Assembly: GCA_910577465.1 (NCBI GenBank)
Contig: CAJTMM010000003.1
Coordinates: 1 to 64,000, forward strand
Direction of reading: 5' to 3'
Source: an uncultured Muribaculaceae bacterium
Lineage (GTDB): Bacteria > Bacteroidota > Bacteroidia > Bacteroidales > Muribaculaceae
Length of the DNA: 64,000 nucleotides
Below are positions 42,205 through 50,596 of this stretch, piece by piece. The stretch's first letter is position 1, and the number at the start of each line of letters is the position of its first letter. The translations under genes and the position numbers were made by a program. Under the pieces are notes generated by a model. The model did no database searches and had not been told where the DNA came from. It worked only from the letters and a program-made list of their open reading frames with translations.

Positions 42205-44412
42205 ATGAACATAAAGCATATATACAGCATAGTCACCCTCATAGTCTCAACCGCTTCATTGTTGCCTGCAACAGCCACGGCTGCATCCGTCAACGATTAT
42301 CCGGGAATAAAGGAATACGTCGGTTCTGAACGCCTGCCCGCATCAGTAAGCCACTTCTGCTACACCGCCGACGGAACAGCTTATCTCCAACTGTCGAGCG
42401 ACCATCGCCGTATCGTGAAATACGATATTAAGTCGGGTAAGGAGTTGGAAACAGTACTTGATCTTGGACATACTCGGGAAACAACCATAAGCAATATGGA
42501 TGGATTCATTCCCAGCCCCGAAGGCTCAAAGATTTTGGTGTACAAGTCAAAAGAAATGGTTTACCGCCGTTCGTTTACCGCCGAATATTATGTCTATGAA
42601 CTGCGCTCCCGTCTTCTCAAGCCGTTATCCAACGAGCATAAACGCCAACAATCACCTGTATTTTCGCCCGATGGACGAATGGTGGCTTTTGTGGCGGACA
42701 ACAATGTGATATTAAAAAAACTCGACTACGGAACAGAACTCCCGGTAACCAACGACGGAGCACGCAATTCTATAATCAACGGAGTACCTGACTGGACCTA
42801 TGAAGAAGAGTTTTCCACTTCATGCTCCATGACATGGTCGCCGGACAACCTCACTCTTTGCTTCCTGAAATATAACGAATCGGATGTGCCTACATTCAGT
42901 TTTCCACTCTATGAGGGTTCATGCGACCCTATGCACCAATACGCCTTATATCCCGGGGCATTCACATACAAATACCCGGTAGCAGGTCAGAAAAATTCAA
43001 AAGTCTCGCTTCATTCCTACGATGTAGAGACACGCAAGACCAAAGAACTCTCACTCCCGGACTCGAAGATAGAATACATCCCACGTATTGAATTCGGTCA
43101 CTCACCCGACCGACTTATGGTAGCCGCACTCAATCGTGCGCAGGACCGCATGGAACTTTATAGTGTGAACCCACGTACCACCATAGTAAAGTCGGTATTA
43201 GTCGAGCAATGGGATGCTTGGCTCAACCCCGCTACCTACGAGGATATACGGTATTTCCCCGATTTCTTCGTGGTATCATCATGCCGTTCGGGTTACCAGC
43301 ATCTATACCAATATTCTTATGCCGGCTCCATGCAACGCCAGATTACATCAGGAGAATATGATGTAGACCAATACTATGGATTCGACACACGCAACCAGTG
43401 CCACTACTACCGTTCTACGGCAACCGGAGCTATAAACCGCGCCATTTACCGCATTGACGGCAAAAACAAAATCACATGCATGTCGCCCGAACAAGGTTAT
43501 GCCACAGCATCCTTTAGCCCCGGCATGGACTTCTTCGTGATGAATTACAGCTCTGCCACCACGGCTCCGACATACACCCTACACTCTGCACCTAACGGTA
43601 AGGAAGTGCGTGTGCTTGAAAACAACTCATCCTACAGATCGAAATGGGCGGACGCCCCTGTGCGTGAATTCTTCACCATGCAATCTCATGGCAATACCCT
43701 CAACGGATATATCATCAAACCGTCAAGCTTCAATTCCTCCAAGAAGTATCCGGTAGTTATGTACCAATACAGCGGTCCGGGCTCTCAGGAAGTACTCAAC
43801 AAATGGAGCATTGGCTGGGAAAACTACTTTGCCAAGGTAGGATATATAGTAATATGCGTCGACGGACGCGGTACCGGTGGACGCGGCCGCGCATTCAGTG
43901 ATGTCGTCTACAAATGCCTTGGCAAATATGAATCCATAGACCAGATTGCGGCAGCCGAATATGCGGCTAAGTTGCCTTACGTCGATGCTGCACGCATAGC
44001 TATATACGGATGGAGCTATGGTGGTTATGAAGCCATTATGGCAGCATCTCAACCCAATGCTCCTTATGCGGCAGCTATAGCTGTAGCCCCGGTAACAGAC
44101 TGGCGCTACTACGATACCGTCTACGCCGAACGTTACATGCTCACGCCGCAGGAGAATGAGGAAGGTTACGACCAATCATCGGCTATGCAGCATATTGCCG
44201 ACCGCCGGTGTCCTCTTCTTATCATGAGCGGCACAGCCGATGACAACGTACACCTGTTCAATACCATACAATATGTATCAGAAACCGAGTCACATGGAAA
44301 ATGGTGCGATATGCTGTTGTTCCCCAACATGAATCACTCCATCAACGGATGCAACTCACGTGAAGTGGTATTCGCGCGCATGCTTGATTACCTTGGACGA
44401 AACATGAAATAA
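42205..44412 (+). CDS. Dipeptidyl peptidase IV (S9B)
   Basis: A 735-residue exported serine peptidase with a signal peptide (residues 1-27). The beta-propeller domain occupies about 40-480 and includes the glutamate pair in DWTYEEEF that binds the substrate amino group. The alpha/beta-hydrolase domain carries the nucleophile in GWSYGGYE (Ser604), the Asp in SGTADDNVH and the His in NMNHSING. It cleaves Xaa-Pro dipeptides from peptide N-termini in the periplasm, feeding peptide use. Confidence 0.94.
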   Translation: MNIKHIYSIVTLIVSTASLLPATATAASVNDYPGIKEYVGSERLPASVSHFCYTADGTAYLQLSSDHRRIVKYDIKSGKELETVLDLGHTRETTISNMDGFIPSPEGSKILVYKSKEMVYRRSFTAEYYVYELRSRLLKPLSNEHKRQQSPVFSPDGRMVAFVADNNVILKKLDYGTELPVTNDGARNSIINGVPDWTYEEEFSTSCSMTWSPDNLTLCFLKYNESDVPTFSFPLYEGSCDPMHQYALYPGAFTYKYPVAGQKNSKVSLHSYDVETRKTKELSLPDSKIEYIPRIEFGHSPDRLMVAALNRAQDRMELYSVNPRTTIVKSVLVEQWDAWLNPATYEDIRYFPDFFVVSSCRSGYQHLYQYSYAGSMQRQITSGEYDVDQYYGFDTRNQCHYYRSTATGAINRAIYRIDGKNKITCMSPEQGYATASFSPGMDFFVMNYSSATTAPTYTLHSAPNGKEVRVLENNSSYRSKWADAPVREFFTMQSHGNTLNGYIIKPSSFNSSKKYPVVMYQYSGPGSQEVLNKWSIGWENYFAKVGYIVICVDGRGTGGRGRAFSDVVYKCLGKYESIDQIAAAEYAAKLPYVDAARIAIYGWSYGGYEAIMAASQPNAPYAAAIAVAPVTDWRYYDTVYAERYMLTPQENEEGYDQSSAMQHIADRRCPLLIMSGTADDNVHLFNTIQYVSETESHGKWCDMLLFPNMNHSINGCNSREVVFARMLDYLGRNMK

Positions 44413-44431
44413 GCAGAAGACATCATAACGC

Positions 44432-45775
44432 ATGAAACAACGCAGGCTTGATAACGGCAAAGGCATATTCCTACTGTGGCTCAATTGGGTCTTGGGAAGT
44501 GGCACAGTGACCCTATTGGTCATACTGTCACTTTGGATCAAACCATTGTACCTTCCGTTCGTAGCATTTGGCATGCAGCTTATCCTGTTTGCACTAATAC
44601 GACGCAACCGCGAAGCCCGTCTGCCTATATGTTATCTGTTTCCGTTCATCATATCGCGTGTACTATTCTGGAGCGCGGTAGTAATGCTGATACTCAATGG
44701 TCTATATTCCCGATGGATTATCCATTACGTATTTGACCCTGCAACAATCAATGCCGAAATACCATTCATCTGCCAATTGATTGTTGGTCCCGTCACCATG
44801 CTCCTGTGCTTGTGGGCAACCTTCAACAAACGCAACCTAAGTTTCTGCCGGGACTGCAAAATGCGCCACGGAACGCCTGCCGAACGGGGATTTCTCGGTA
44901 AGATTTTCACTCAGGAAGGACAATATCAGGTCAGATTCATGCTATTGATAGCCACTATCCGCTCCGCAATCGGATGGGGATATTATGCCCTGATGTACGT
45001 AAACACCAATCTCAATACACCTGACCGATTCGTATTTTTCTGGGGTCCGGCATTGATTTGGCTTGCTGCTGCCGGCTACTTAGGGTTAAGATACTTGGGT
45101 ATTTGGGGATATTACCGCCAGAATGTCGAGGGAAGTGCCGAACGTCTCGGCTCATACACGCTGATTCGATATATCATGATATGGGACAACTACATCTGCC
45201 TTAGATTGCCCGAAACAGACTCCGACAAAATGATTTTGATTCAGAACGACACCCGACTCGACATCCCTATCCATACATCAATACACAAACGCGAGACATT
45301 GAGCCAATACGATGCTACACTATTCTTCGGTGACCTTTCACACATCAAGAATGCCGACGTACGGCTCATGTATAAGAACATCAGTGGAAATGCCGACTGC
45401 AACATATTCCACTACCTGTGCTTTCTTAACGATGAGGAGAAAAACAAATTCTCTGCCGCTAACCCCGACTGCCGATGGTACTCACTGCTTGAAATACAGA
45501 AAATAATCAATACAGGCAAATGCAATCCTTTGTTCAGTGCTGAGATAACACGGCTTTACGCAATAGCCATGGCATGGAAAACATATACCCGCGATGGTAA
45601 GCGCCGATACAAAATAAAGCATTACAAGCCCACATTCCGTGTACGCGATATCAAAGATTGGGACGTGGATTACAACGATCCGCAATGGTTGTACATATCA
45701 TCCAACAACGAGGATGTACCGCTATTTAACCTACGCCGCTTCTGGCGCAAATACGTCAATGGAATAGGTGACTAA
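44432..45775 (+). CDS. Membrane protein of unknown function
   Basis: I do not recognise the family. The 447-residue product has about six hydrophobic segments in residues 12-230 (for example GIFLLWLNWVLGSGTVTLLV and FFWGPALIWLAAAGYLGLRY). A CxxC pair sits in NLSFCRDCKMRHG between segments four and five. A 215-residue soluble C-terminal part follows (DTRLDIPIHTSIHKRETLSQ, DWDVDYNDPQWLYISSNNED). The CxxC could bind a metal or form a disulfide. It begins 19 bp after the peptidase gene and is followed 29 bp later by miaA. Confidence 0.75.
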   Translation: MKQRRLDNGKGIFLLWLNWVLGSGTVTLLVILSLWIKPLYLPFVAFGMQLILFALIRRNREARLPICYLFPFIISRVLFWSAVVMLILNGLYSRWIIHYVFDPATINAEIPFICQLIVGPVTMLLCLWATFNKRNLSFCRDCKMRHGTPAERGFLGKIFTQEGQYQVRFMLLIATIRSAIGWGYYALMYVNTNLNTPDRFVFFWGPALIWLAAAGYLGLRYLGIWGYYRQNVEGSAERLGSYTLIRYIMIWDNYICLRLPETDSDKMILIQNDTRLDIPIHTSIHKRETLSQYDATLFFGDLSHIKNADVRLMYKNISGNADCNIFHYLCFLNDEEKNKFSAANPDCRWYSLLEIQKIINTGKCNPLFSAEITRLYAIAMAWKTYTRDGKRRYKIKHYKPTFRVRDIKDWDVDYNDPQWLYISSNNEDVPLFNLRRFWRKYVNGIGD

Positions 45776-45804
45776 ATCATTTAGAACTATCATAAACCGT
45801 ACAG

Positions 45805-46713
45805 ATGAGTCTACTCGTTATCACAGGCCCCACCGCATCAGGCAAAACATCGAGAGCCATTGATATAGCCCGTGCCACAGACGGGGAAATCATCAGTGCC
45901 GACTCCCGGCAGATATACCGTGGAATGAATCTGGGTACCGGTAAGGACCTGCACGAGTATGGCAATGTGCCATATCACATGATTGACATCTGCGACGCCG
46001 GATACAAATACAATCTCTTTGAGTACCTGCGTGACGAGCAGATTGCCCGAACGGAGATTGAGTCCCGCGGACGCCAACCTATATTATGCGGTGGTACGGG
46101 ACTATACGTAGAGTCAGTTCTGAAAGGACTTGCGCTCCCTCCGGTGCCGGAAAATAAGGAACTGCGTGCCCGGCTTGCCCACATATCGCTCCCGGAACTT
46201 ACCGATATGCTTGCATCGATGAAGACCCTTCACAATACCACCGACGTCGATTCCTGCAAACGCGCCATACGTGCCATAGAGATTGCGCAATACTACCATG
46301 AGCACCCCGATGCCGCTGCTCAGGCAACACCGCATCCGCTCACCGATGCCGTGACAATAGGGGTAAGCATAGACCGCGACAGTCGACGTGCCCGTATCAC
46401 CGCCCGGTTGGCTCAACGTCTCGACGACGGCATGATTGACGAAGTAAAAGGTTTGCTCGATTCAGGTATCTCTGCTGAAGACCTTATATATTACGGACTC
46501 GAATACAAATTCATAACACGATATCTCACCGGGCAGCTAACACGGCAGGAAATGGTTGAGCAACTTGAAACGGCAATACATCAATTTGCCAAACGCCAGA
46601 TGACATGGTTCCGCGGAATGGAACGTCGCGGATTCCCTATTCACTGGCTTGACTGGGATATGCCACGCGATGAATTTGTCGATGCGGTAATGCAACTCAT
46701 GAACCGCCCATGA
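45805..46713 (+). CDS. miaA: tRNA dimethylallyltransferase
   Basis: A 302-residue enzyme that adds a dimethylallyl group to A37 of tRNAs reading U-starting codons. The P-loop GPTASGKT is at 8-15, and DSRQIYRGMNLGTGKD (about 33-48), GGTGLYVESVLKG and the C-terminal FAKRQMTWFRG, a nearly invariant MiaA motif, are present. The length is normal. Followed 20 bp later by a small exported protein. Confidence 0.96.
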   Translation: MSLLVITGPTASGKTSRAIDIARATDGEIISADSRQIYRGMNLGTGKDLHEYGNVPYHMIDICDAGYKYNLFEYLRDEQIARTEIESRGRQPILCGGTGLYVESVLKGLALPPVPENKELRARLAHISLPELTDMLASMKTLHNTTDVDSCKRAIRAIEIAQYYHEHPDAAAQATPHPLTDAVTIGVSIDRDSRRARITARLAQRLDDGMIDEVKGLLDSGISAEDLIYYGLEYKFITRYLTGQLTRQEMVEQLETAIHQFAKRQMTWFRGMERRGFPIHWLDWDMPRDEFVDAVMQLMNRP

Positions 46714-46733
46714 TTCACCCATATCCATACGCC

Positions 46734-47744
46734 ATGAAAAACATCGCCGTACCATTATGCCTGATTATGGTTTTCGCGTGCTCTCCCAATGCCGCAGCGA
46801 CCGACATACCCGAACGCACATATCATGACCACATACGTCAGATATGCGACACCACGATACTGCTCAACGGCAGCGATACCGAAGCCAAATACAAAGCCAT
46901 AGAGATGCGCGGGCGTGTCAATGTCACCGAATGCCAAGGGCTGTCGCCGGAATATCTCGGAGTGATATGGGGAGCCGAGTCAGCCAACGATTACTATTCG
47001 GCCGTGCTCCAATGCGGTAACGACGCATACAACCATTTCATTGAAGCCCCTTACGTACTCCTGAAAGCCACACATCACACCCCCGACAGTATAGTTGAGA
47101 TAGGGCAATGGAAAATTAAATCCAATATCGCATACGGCAAAAAGGACAATACCATAGCGGTGGAACTCAACGCAGCAAACAATTCCGTAAAATTATTGGC
47201 GGGCAACAAATCATTGCATCTCATCCACCAATTCACATCGACCGTCAATCCCACCCTCGGTTATTCGGGAGTCACCACATGCGGCTGCGCCGATATTTCC
47301 CTATTGGTCACAGAACATGAACCGGACCTTGCAGCTTCCCTCACCACTCATTGGACCTTACATGATATAGACGATTACCTGTCATCGGCATCCCATAACG
47401 GCATCGAAGGTTTCTGGAAATATCTCGACCGCGACAATGACGAACGTTACTGCCGACTTGGGGGCAAATATACCGTAGCGATTATTAAAAGCGGCGACGG
47501 ATACGATATTCTATTCATTGACGGAGCACAGACAAACTCACCTCTATGGCACGCCGGCATGAAAAAAGGCCACCTCACACCTACCATATTTGAAAATCAC
47601 TACGACCTCACATGGTTTGACGCAACATTCCGTCCGGCATCAGATGAGTGCAATGCCACCATCGAACAAAACGCCATCCTGACTCTGAATTTTCCGTTGC
47701 TTAAATCCTCTATCAGGCTATCTAAGATGCCGACGGGTAAGTGA
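46734..47744 (+). CDS. Exported protein of unknown function
   Basis: No family recognised. The ATG at 46734 gives a signal peptide (MKNIAVPLCLIMVFACSPNA); the cysteine at residue 16 within VFAC could be a lipid attachment site. An upstream ATG at 46710 would put eight polar residues before the signal and is less likely. The 336-residue product has beta-rich segments such as QCGNDAYNHFIEAPYVLLKA and SHNGIEGFWKYLDRDNDERY; GFWKYLDR and GKYTVAIIKSGDGYDILFID recall small lipocalin-like domains. Its last 23 bp overlap the end of the convergent PepSY-like gene. Confidence 0.68.
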   Translation: MKNIAVPLCLIMVFACSPNAAATDIPERTYHDHIRQICDTTILLNGSDTEAKYKAIEMRGRVNVTECQGLSPEYLGVIWGAESANDYYSAVLQCGNDAYNHFIEAPYVLLKATHHTPDSIVEIGQWKIKSNIAYGKKDNTIAVELNAANNSVKLLAGNKSLHLIHQFTSTVNPTLGYSGVTTCGCADISLLVTEHEPDLAASLTTHWTLHDIDDYLSSASHNGIEGFWKYLDRDNDERYCRLGGKYTVAIIKSGDGYDILFIDGAQTNSPLWHAGMKKGHLTPTIFENHYDLTWFDATFRPASDECNATIEQNAILTLNFPLLKSSIRLSKMPTGK

Positions 47745-48156
47745 TAGTGCCGGTGTCATCATCGTACGTAATTGCCGAATTCAGAAATTCCACATTGATT
47801 ATATTAGCCGAACGGCTCACTCTGAACACACCGTTTACACTTTCCATCGATTCTATATAGTCATACAGCGTCGACGGCAACTTATCGAACAGGAAATTCT
47901 GCGGCAGCACAGTACCATTGCCATTGACATCGATCCATTCATAATTACGGTCAAACGTCAGCGTGGCTCCATTCTTGATTTTCACCACCGAGCCATTGTT
48001 AATTTCCGTATAGCTCTGCACCTCTCCGTATGGGAAGTATTCCGAAACAAACGAACTTATACTACGGGGCAACTCATCCCATGCATTATTGCCGCACGCA
48101 CCCATCATTATTATCACTACAAACAGTGCTAAAGAAGTTAAAGTATTGCGCTTCAT
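47722..48156 (-). CDS. PepSY-like domain lipoprotein
   Basis: A 144-residue lipoprotein (lipobox IMMGAC, cysteine 21). The mature part fits the PepSY-like family common in Bacteroidetes periplasms: LPRSISSFVSEYFPYGEVQS, then VVKIKNGATLTFDRNYEWID, then LFDKLPSTLYDYIES. These small domains may bind peptides or inhibit proteases (family inference). It is convergent with, and overlaps by 23 bp, the exported protein gene; no terminator fits between them. Confidence 0.85.
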   Translation of the reverse strand: MKRNTLTSLALFVVIIMMGACGNNAWDELPRSISSFVSEYFPYGEVQSYTEINNGSVVKIKNGATLTFDRNYEWIDVNGNGTVLPQNFLFDKLPSTLYDYIESMESVNGVFRVSRSANIINVEFLNSAITYDDDTGTITYPSAS

Positions 48157-48208
48157 AATCCCGAAATATTTAATGAATGTTACAATTCTATAACAAACAC
48201 AACCGTAC

Positions 48209-48239
48209 TTGGTTCACTCATTAACCATTGCTAAATTTG
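48209..48239 (+). promoter_or_regulatory. Promoter of the TPR gene, possibly leaderless
   Basis: TTG at 48209-48211, 20-bp spacer, TAAATTTG at 48232-48239. The ATG at 48244 starts 5 bp after the last G, about where transcription should begin, so the mRNA may have almost no leader. Confidence 0.7.
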
Positions 48240-48243
48240 TGCC

Positions 48244-49068
48244 ATGCGACACATTTTCACAACCATAATATTATCCGTTTTCACCATTTTCAGCATTGGC
48301 GCAGCCAACCCTTCCGACGAATACTTTTCCCTCATGGGACAAGCCGACAAAGCCATAAAAGATGGCAAATGGGAAGAAGCCGAGAAACATCTCAAACACG
48401 CCATGAGCATAGAACCGGGCAATCCATCCAACGTATTGCTGATGTCAAATCTCGGTATGGTACAATACTACGACGGACGCGATGCCGAAGCCCTCGGCAC
48501 CCTCAATTCAGCCCACATAATGGCTCCATCATCCGTTACCGTACTACAGAACAGAGCCAAGATACTAACCGCACTCGGACGCATTTCCGAAGCCGAAGCC
48601 GACTATCAGACTATCATCTCATTGGATTCCACCCTCATTGAACCCCGCTTTTATAAAGCCATGATTACATTGGGTACCAACAACTTAACCGCAGTGGAGC
48701 AAGAAATATCCACAATGCAACGTATCGACCCGGCACACAGGCTCACATATCTCGCTCAGGCAACACGGCTCACACACATCGGAAAATATTCCGAAGCCAT
48801 AACTCCACTAAGCAAACTCATCGAACTCTCTCCCGAATCATCCTACTACGGCAGCCGGGCACTGTGCCACCTCATGACATCACAGCTACCGGAAGCCGCC
48901 GACGACATAGCCCGAGGTCTCGAACTCGACCCCACCGACGGAGAGTTATACCTCTACCGTGCCATGCTCAACAAGATGCGTTACCGTCAAGCCGACGCGC
49001 AAGCCGATGGCGAGAAAGCCATCAAATTCGGCGTGCCTTCCGACCGCGTAAAAGCCATATTGAAATAA
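48244..49068 (+). CDS. Tetratricopeptide-repeat protein
   Basis: A 274-residue exported protein with a signal peptide (MRHIFTTIILSVFTIFSIGAA). About six TPR motifs follow, for example YFSLMGQADKAIKDGKWEEA, LLMSNLGMVQYYDGRDAEAL and a last repeat ending GEKAIKFGVPSDRVKAILK. TPR arrays are protein-binding scaffolds; no enzymatic part is seen. The start is set by the signal peptide and by the promoter immediately upstream. It is divergent from the PepSY-like lipoprotein. Confidence 0.88.
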   Translation: MRHIFTTIILSVFTIFSIGAANPSDEYFSLMGQADKAIKDGKWEEAEKHLKHAMSIEPGNPSNVLLMSNLGMVQYYDGRDAEALGTLNSAHIMAPSSVTVLQNRAKILTALGRISEAEADYQTIISLDSTLIEPRFYKAMITLGTNNLTAVEQEISTMQRIDPAHRLTYLAQATRLTHIGKYSEAITPLSKLIELSPESSYYGSRALCHLMTSQLPEAADDIARGLELDPTDGELYLYRAMLNKMRYRQADAQADGEKAIKFGVPSDRVKAILK

Positions 49069-49165
49069 CCTCAACCCACACTCCGAAAAACATAAAAAGC
49101 ATTATAAAACCTTATTATACGTACCTTTGTTATAGGATAAAACATGATTATTGCAAATAATTTCG

Positions 49166-49173
49166 TAAATTTG
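49166..49173 (+). promoter_or_regulatory. -7 box of the winged-helix gene
   Basis: TAAATTTG followed by C. It supports the ATG at 49234 over the ATG at 49144, which lies upstream of the box. Confidence 0.65.
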
Positions 49174-49233
49174 CAGCACAAACACATAAATACACTAAAC
49201 AATTTGTCTAACAAACTTAATATTTTAAACACA

Positions 49234-49443
49234 ATGAACACAGACACTATCGGCGCTTGGGCAGGTCTCGTTTGGAATGCCCTCAATGAAGCGGACGTAC
49301 TTGACAACAAGCAGATAAAGAAAATGACCAAACTTAAAGACAAAGAACTTTACGCCGCACTCGGATGGCTTGCCCGCGAAAACAAAATCACTTTCGAAGA
49401 AAGTGGCGACGGCAAGGAAATACTCGTTGCTTTGGTTAAATAA
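49234..49443 (+). CDS. Winged helix-turn-helix protein (DUF2582 type)
   Basis: A 69-residue protein matching the small winged-helix family PF10771: GAWAGLVWNALNEADVLDNK, then KMTKLKDKELYAALGWLARE, then a beta-wing KITFEESGDGKEILVALVK. It is a short cytoplasmic protein common in Bacteroidetes, presumed to bind nucleic acid, of unknown role. The 55-nt leader and single-gene layout with a strong terminator suggest high expression. Confidence 0.9.
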   Translation: MNTDTIGAWAGLVWNALNEADVLDNKQIKKMTKLKDKELYAALGWLARENKITFEESGDGKEILVALVK

Positions 49444-49468
49444 CCATTTGCGTAACATACCATACACG

Positions 49469-49506
49469 GCGAAGCTGAACCAACAGGGTTCGACTTCGCT
49501 TTTTTA
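49469..49506 (+). terminator. Terminator of the winged-helix gene
   Basis: GCGAAG...GAACC and GGTTC...CTTCGC form an interrupted stem with loop around AACAG, directly followed by TTTTTTT. Confidence 0.88.
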
Positions 49507-49531
49507 TTTTCTGTCAATGAGCAAAAATCAC

Positions 49532-49539
49532 TACCTTTG
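49532..49539 (+). promoter_or_regulatory. -7 box of rsgA
   Basis: TACCTTTG, 12 bp before the ATG at 49552; predicted leader only about 8 nt. Confidence 0.6.
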
Positions 49540-49551
49540 TGTTAGTGATAT

Positions 49552-50511
49552 ATGAAACAGATACCTGAGCAGCCTATGGACGGACTTGTCATCAGAAATA
49601 CCGGAAGCCTTTACGTGGTGAAAACCGACGACGGCACGGAAGTGAACTGCAAAATCAAAGGGCGCTTCCGCCTGAAAGGCATACGCACCACCAATCCCGT
49701 GGCAGTTGGCGACCATGTGGTAATCACCCCCACCCCCGATGGCACCGCATACATCACCGACATACACCAACGCAAAAACTATATAATAAGGCGTGCGAGC
49801 AACCTTTCTAAAGAAGCCCACATCATAGCCGCCAACCTCGACCAGGCATTCCTCATAGTCACACTCGCGCATCCGGCAACATCCACCACGTTCATCGACC
49901 GCTTCCTGTCCACTGCTGAAGCCTATCGCATACCGGCAGTAATCGTAATCAACAAAGTAGACCTGCTTACCGAACCCGACGACCGCGAACTGCTCGATGC
50001 CGTCACATATCTATACACATCCATCGGTTACAAGGTTATTCACACATCCGCCAAATCGGGCGAAGGTATTGAAGAATTACAATCGGCGCTAACCGGAAAA
50101 ATAACTCTGCTGTCCGGCAACTCCGGCGTAGGTAAATCCACGCTCATCAATCATATCATTCCGGGACTCGACCTGCGCACAGCCGAAATATCAGAGACGC
50201 ATCAGACAGGAATGCACACCACCACATTTTCCGAAATGTTTCCGTTGCCCGGCGGAGGATATATCATAGACACTCCCGGAGTGAAAGGATTCGGCACCAT
50301 CGACTACGACAAATACGAGGTGGCACACTTCTTTCCTGAAATATTCCGAGCTTCCAAGGAATGCCGCTATGGCAACTGCACACACACCCACGAACCCGGA
50401 TGTGCCGTGCGTCAAGCCATCGACGACAATCTTATCGCCGCCTCCCGCTATGCATCATACCTGAGCATACTCGAAGACATCGACCACGAAAAATACCGCA
50501 AGGGATACTAA
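49552..50511 (+). CDS. rsgA: Ribosome small-subunit-dependent GTPase A
   Basis: A 319-residue circularly permuted GTPase. The N-terminal OB fold (about 8-75) is followed by G4 (NKVDLL), G1 (GNSGVGKST, about 191-199) and G3 (DTPGVKGF) in the permuted order. A C-terminal zinc knuckle follows with CRYGNCTHTHEPGC. It checks late 30S subunit assembly by binding the decoding site. The length is normal. Confidence 0.96.
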   Translation: MKQIPEQPMDGLVIRNTGSLYVVKTDDGTEVNCKIKGRFRLKGIRTTNPVAVGDHVVITPTPDGTAYITDIHQRKNYIIRRASNLSKEAHIIAANLDQAFLIVTLAHPATSTTFIDRFLSTAEAYRIPAVIVINKVDLLTEPDDRELLDAVTYLYTSIGYKVIHTSAKSGEGIEELQSALTGKITLLSGNSGVGKSTLINHIIPGLDLRTAEISETHQTGMHTTTFSEMFPLPGGGYIIDTPGVKGFGTIDYDKYEVAHFFPEIFRASKECRYGNCTHTHEPGCAVRQAIDDNLIAASRYASYLSILEDIDHEKYRKGY

Positions 50512-50526
50512 TTCGTAAAATTTTGT

Positions 50527-50557
50527 TAACTTTGCACTCTCAAAAAAATGAGAGTGC
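50527..50557 (+). promoter_or_regulatory. Promoter and start-site palindrome of the SulP gene
   Basis: TAACTTTG at 50527-50534. Its last G begins a perfect 9-bp inverted repeat, GCACTCTCA (50534-50542) and TGAGAGTGC (50549-50557), with an A6 centre. The palindrome therefore covers the predicted start of transcription and could be an operator, or a hairpin at the 5' end of the mRNA. Confidence 0.65.
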
Positions 50558-50596
50558 AAGGTTTGTATCATTTTTTACAAATTATAATATAAGGGT

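Noticed and set aside
47716..47744. Terminator between the convergent genes
   Set aside because: No stem followed by a T run can be found in the short overlap.
48228..48641. 137-residue plus-strand ORF overlapping the TPR gene
   Set aside because: It is an out-of-frame shadow, rich in His and Arg, while the TPR frame has a signal peptide and repeats.
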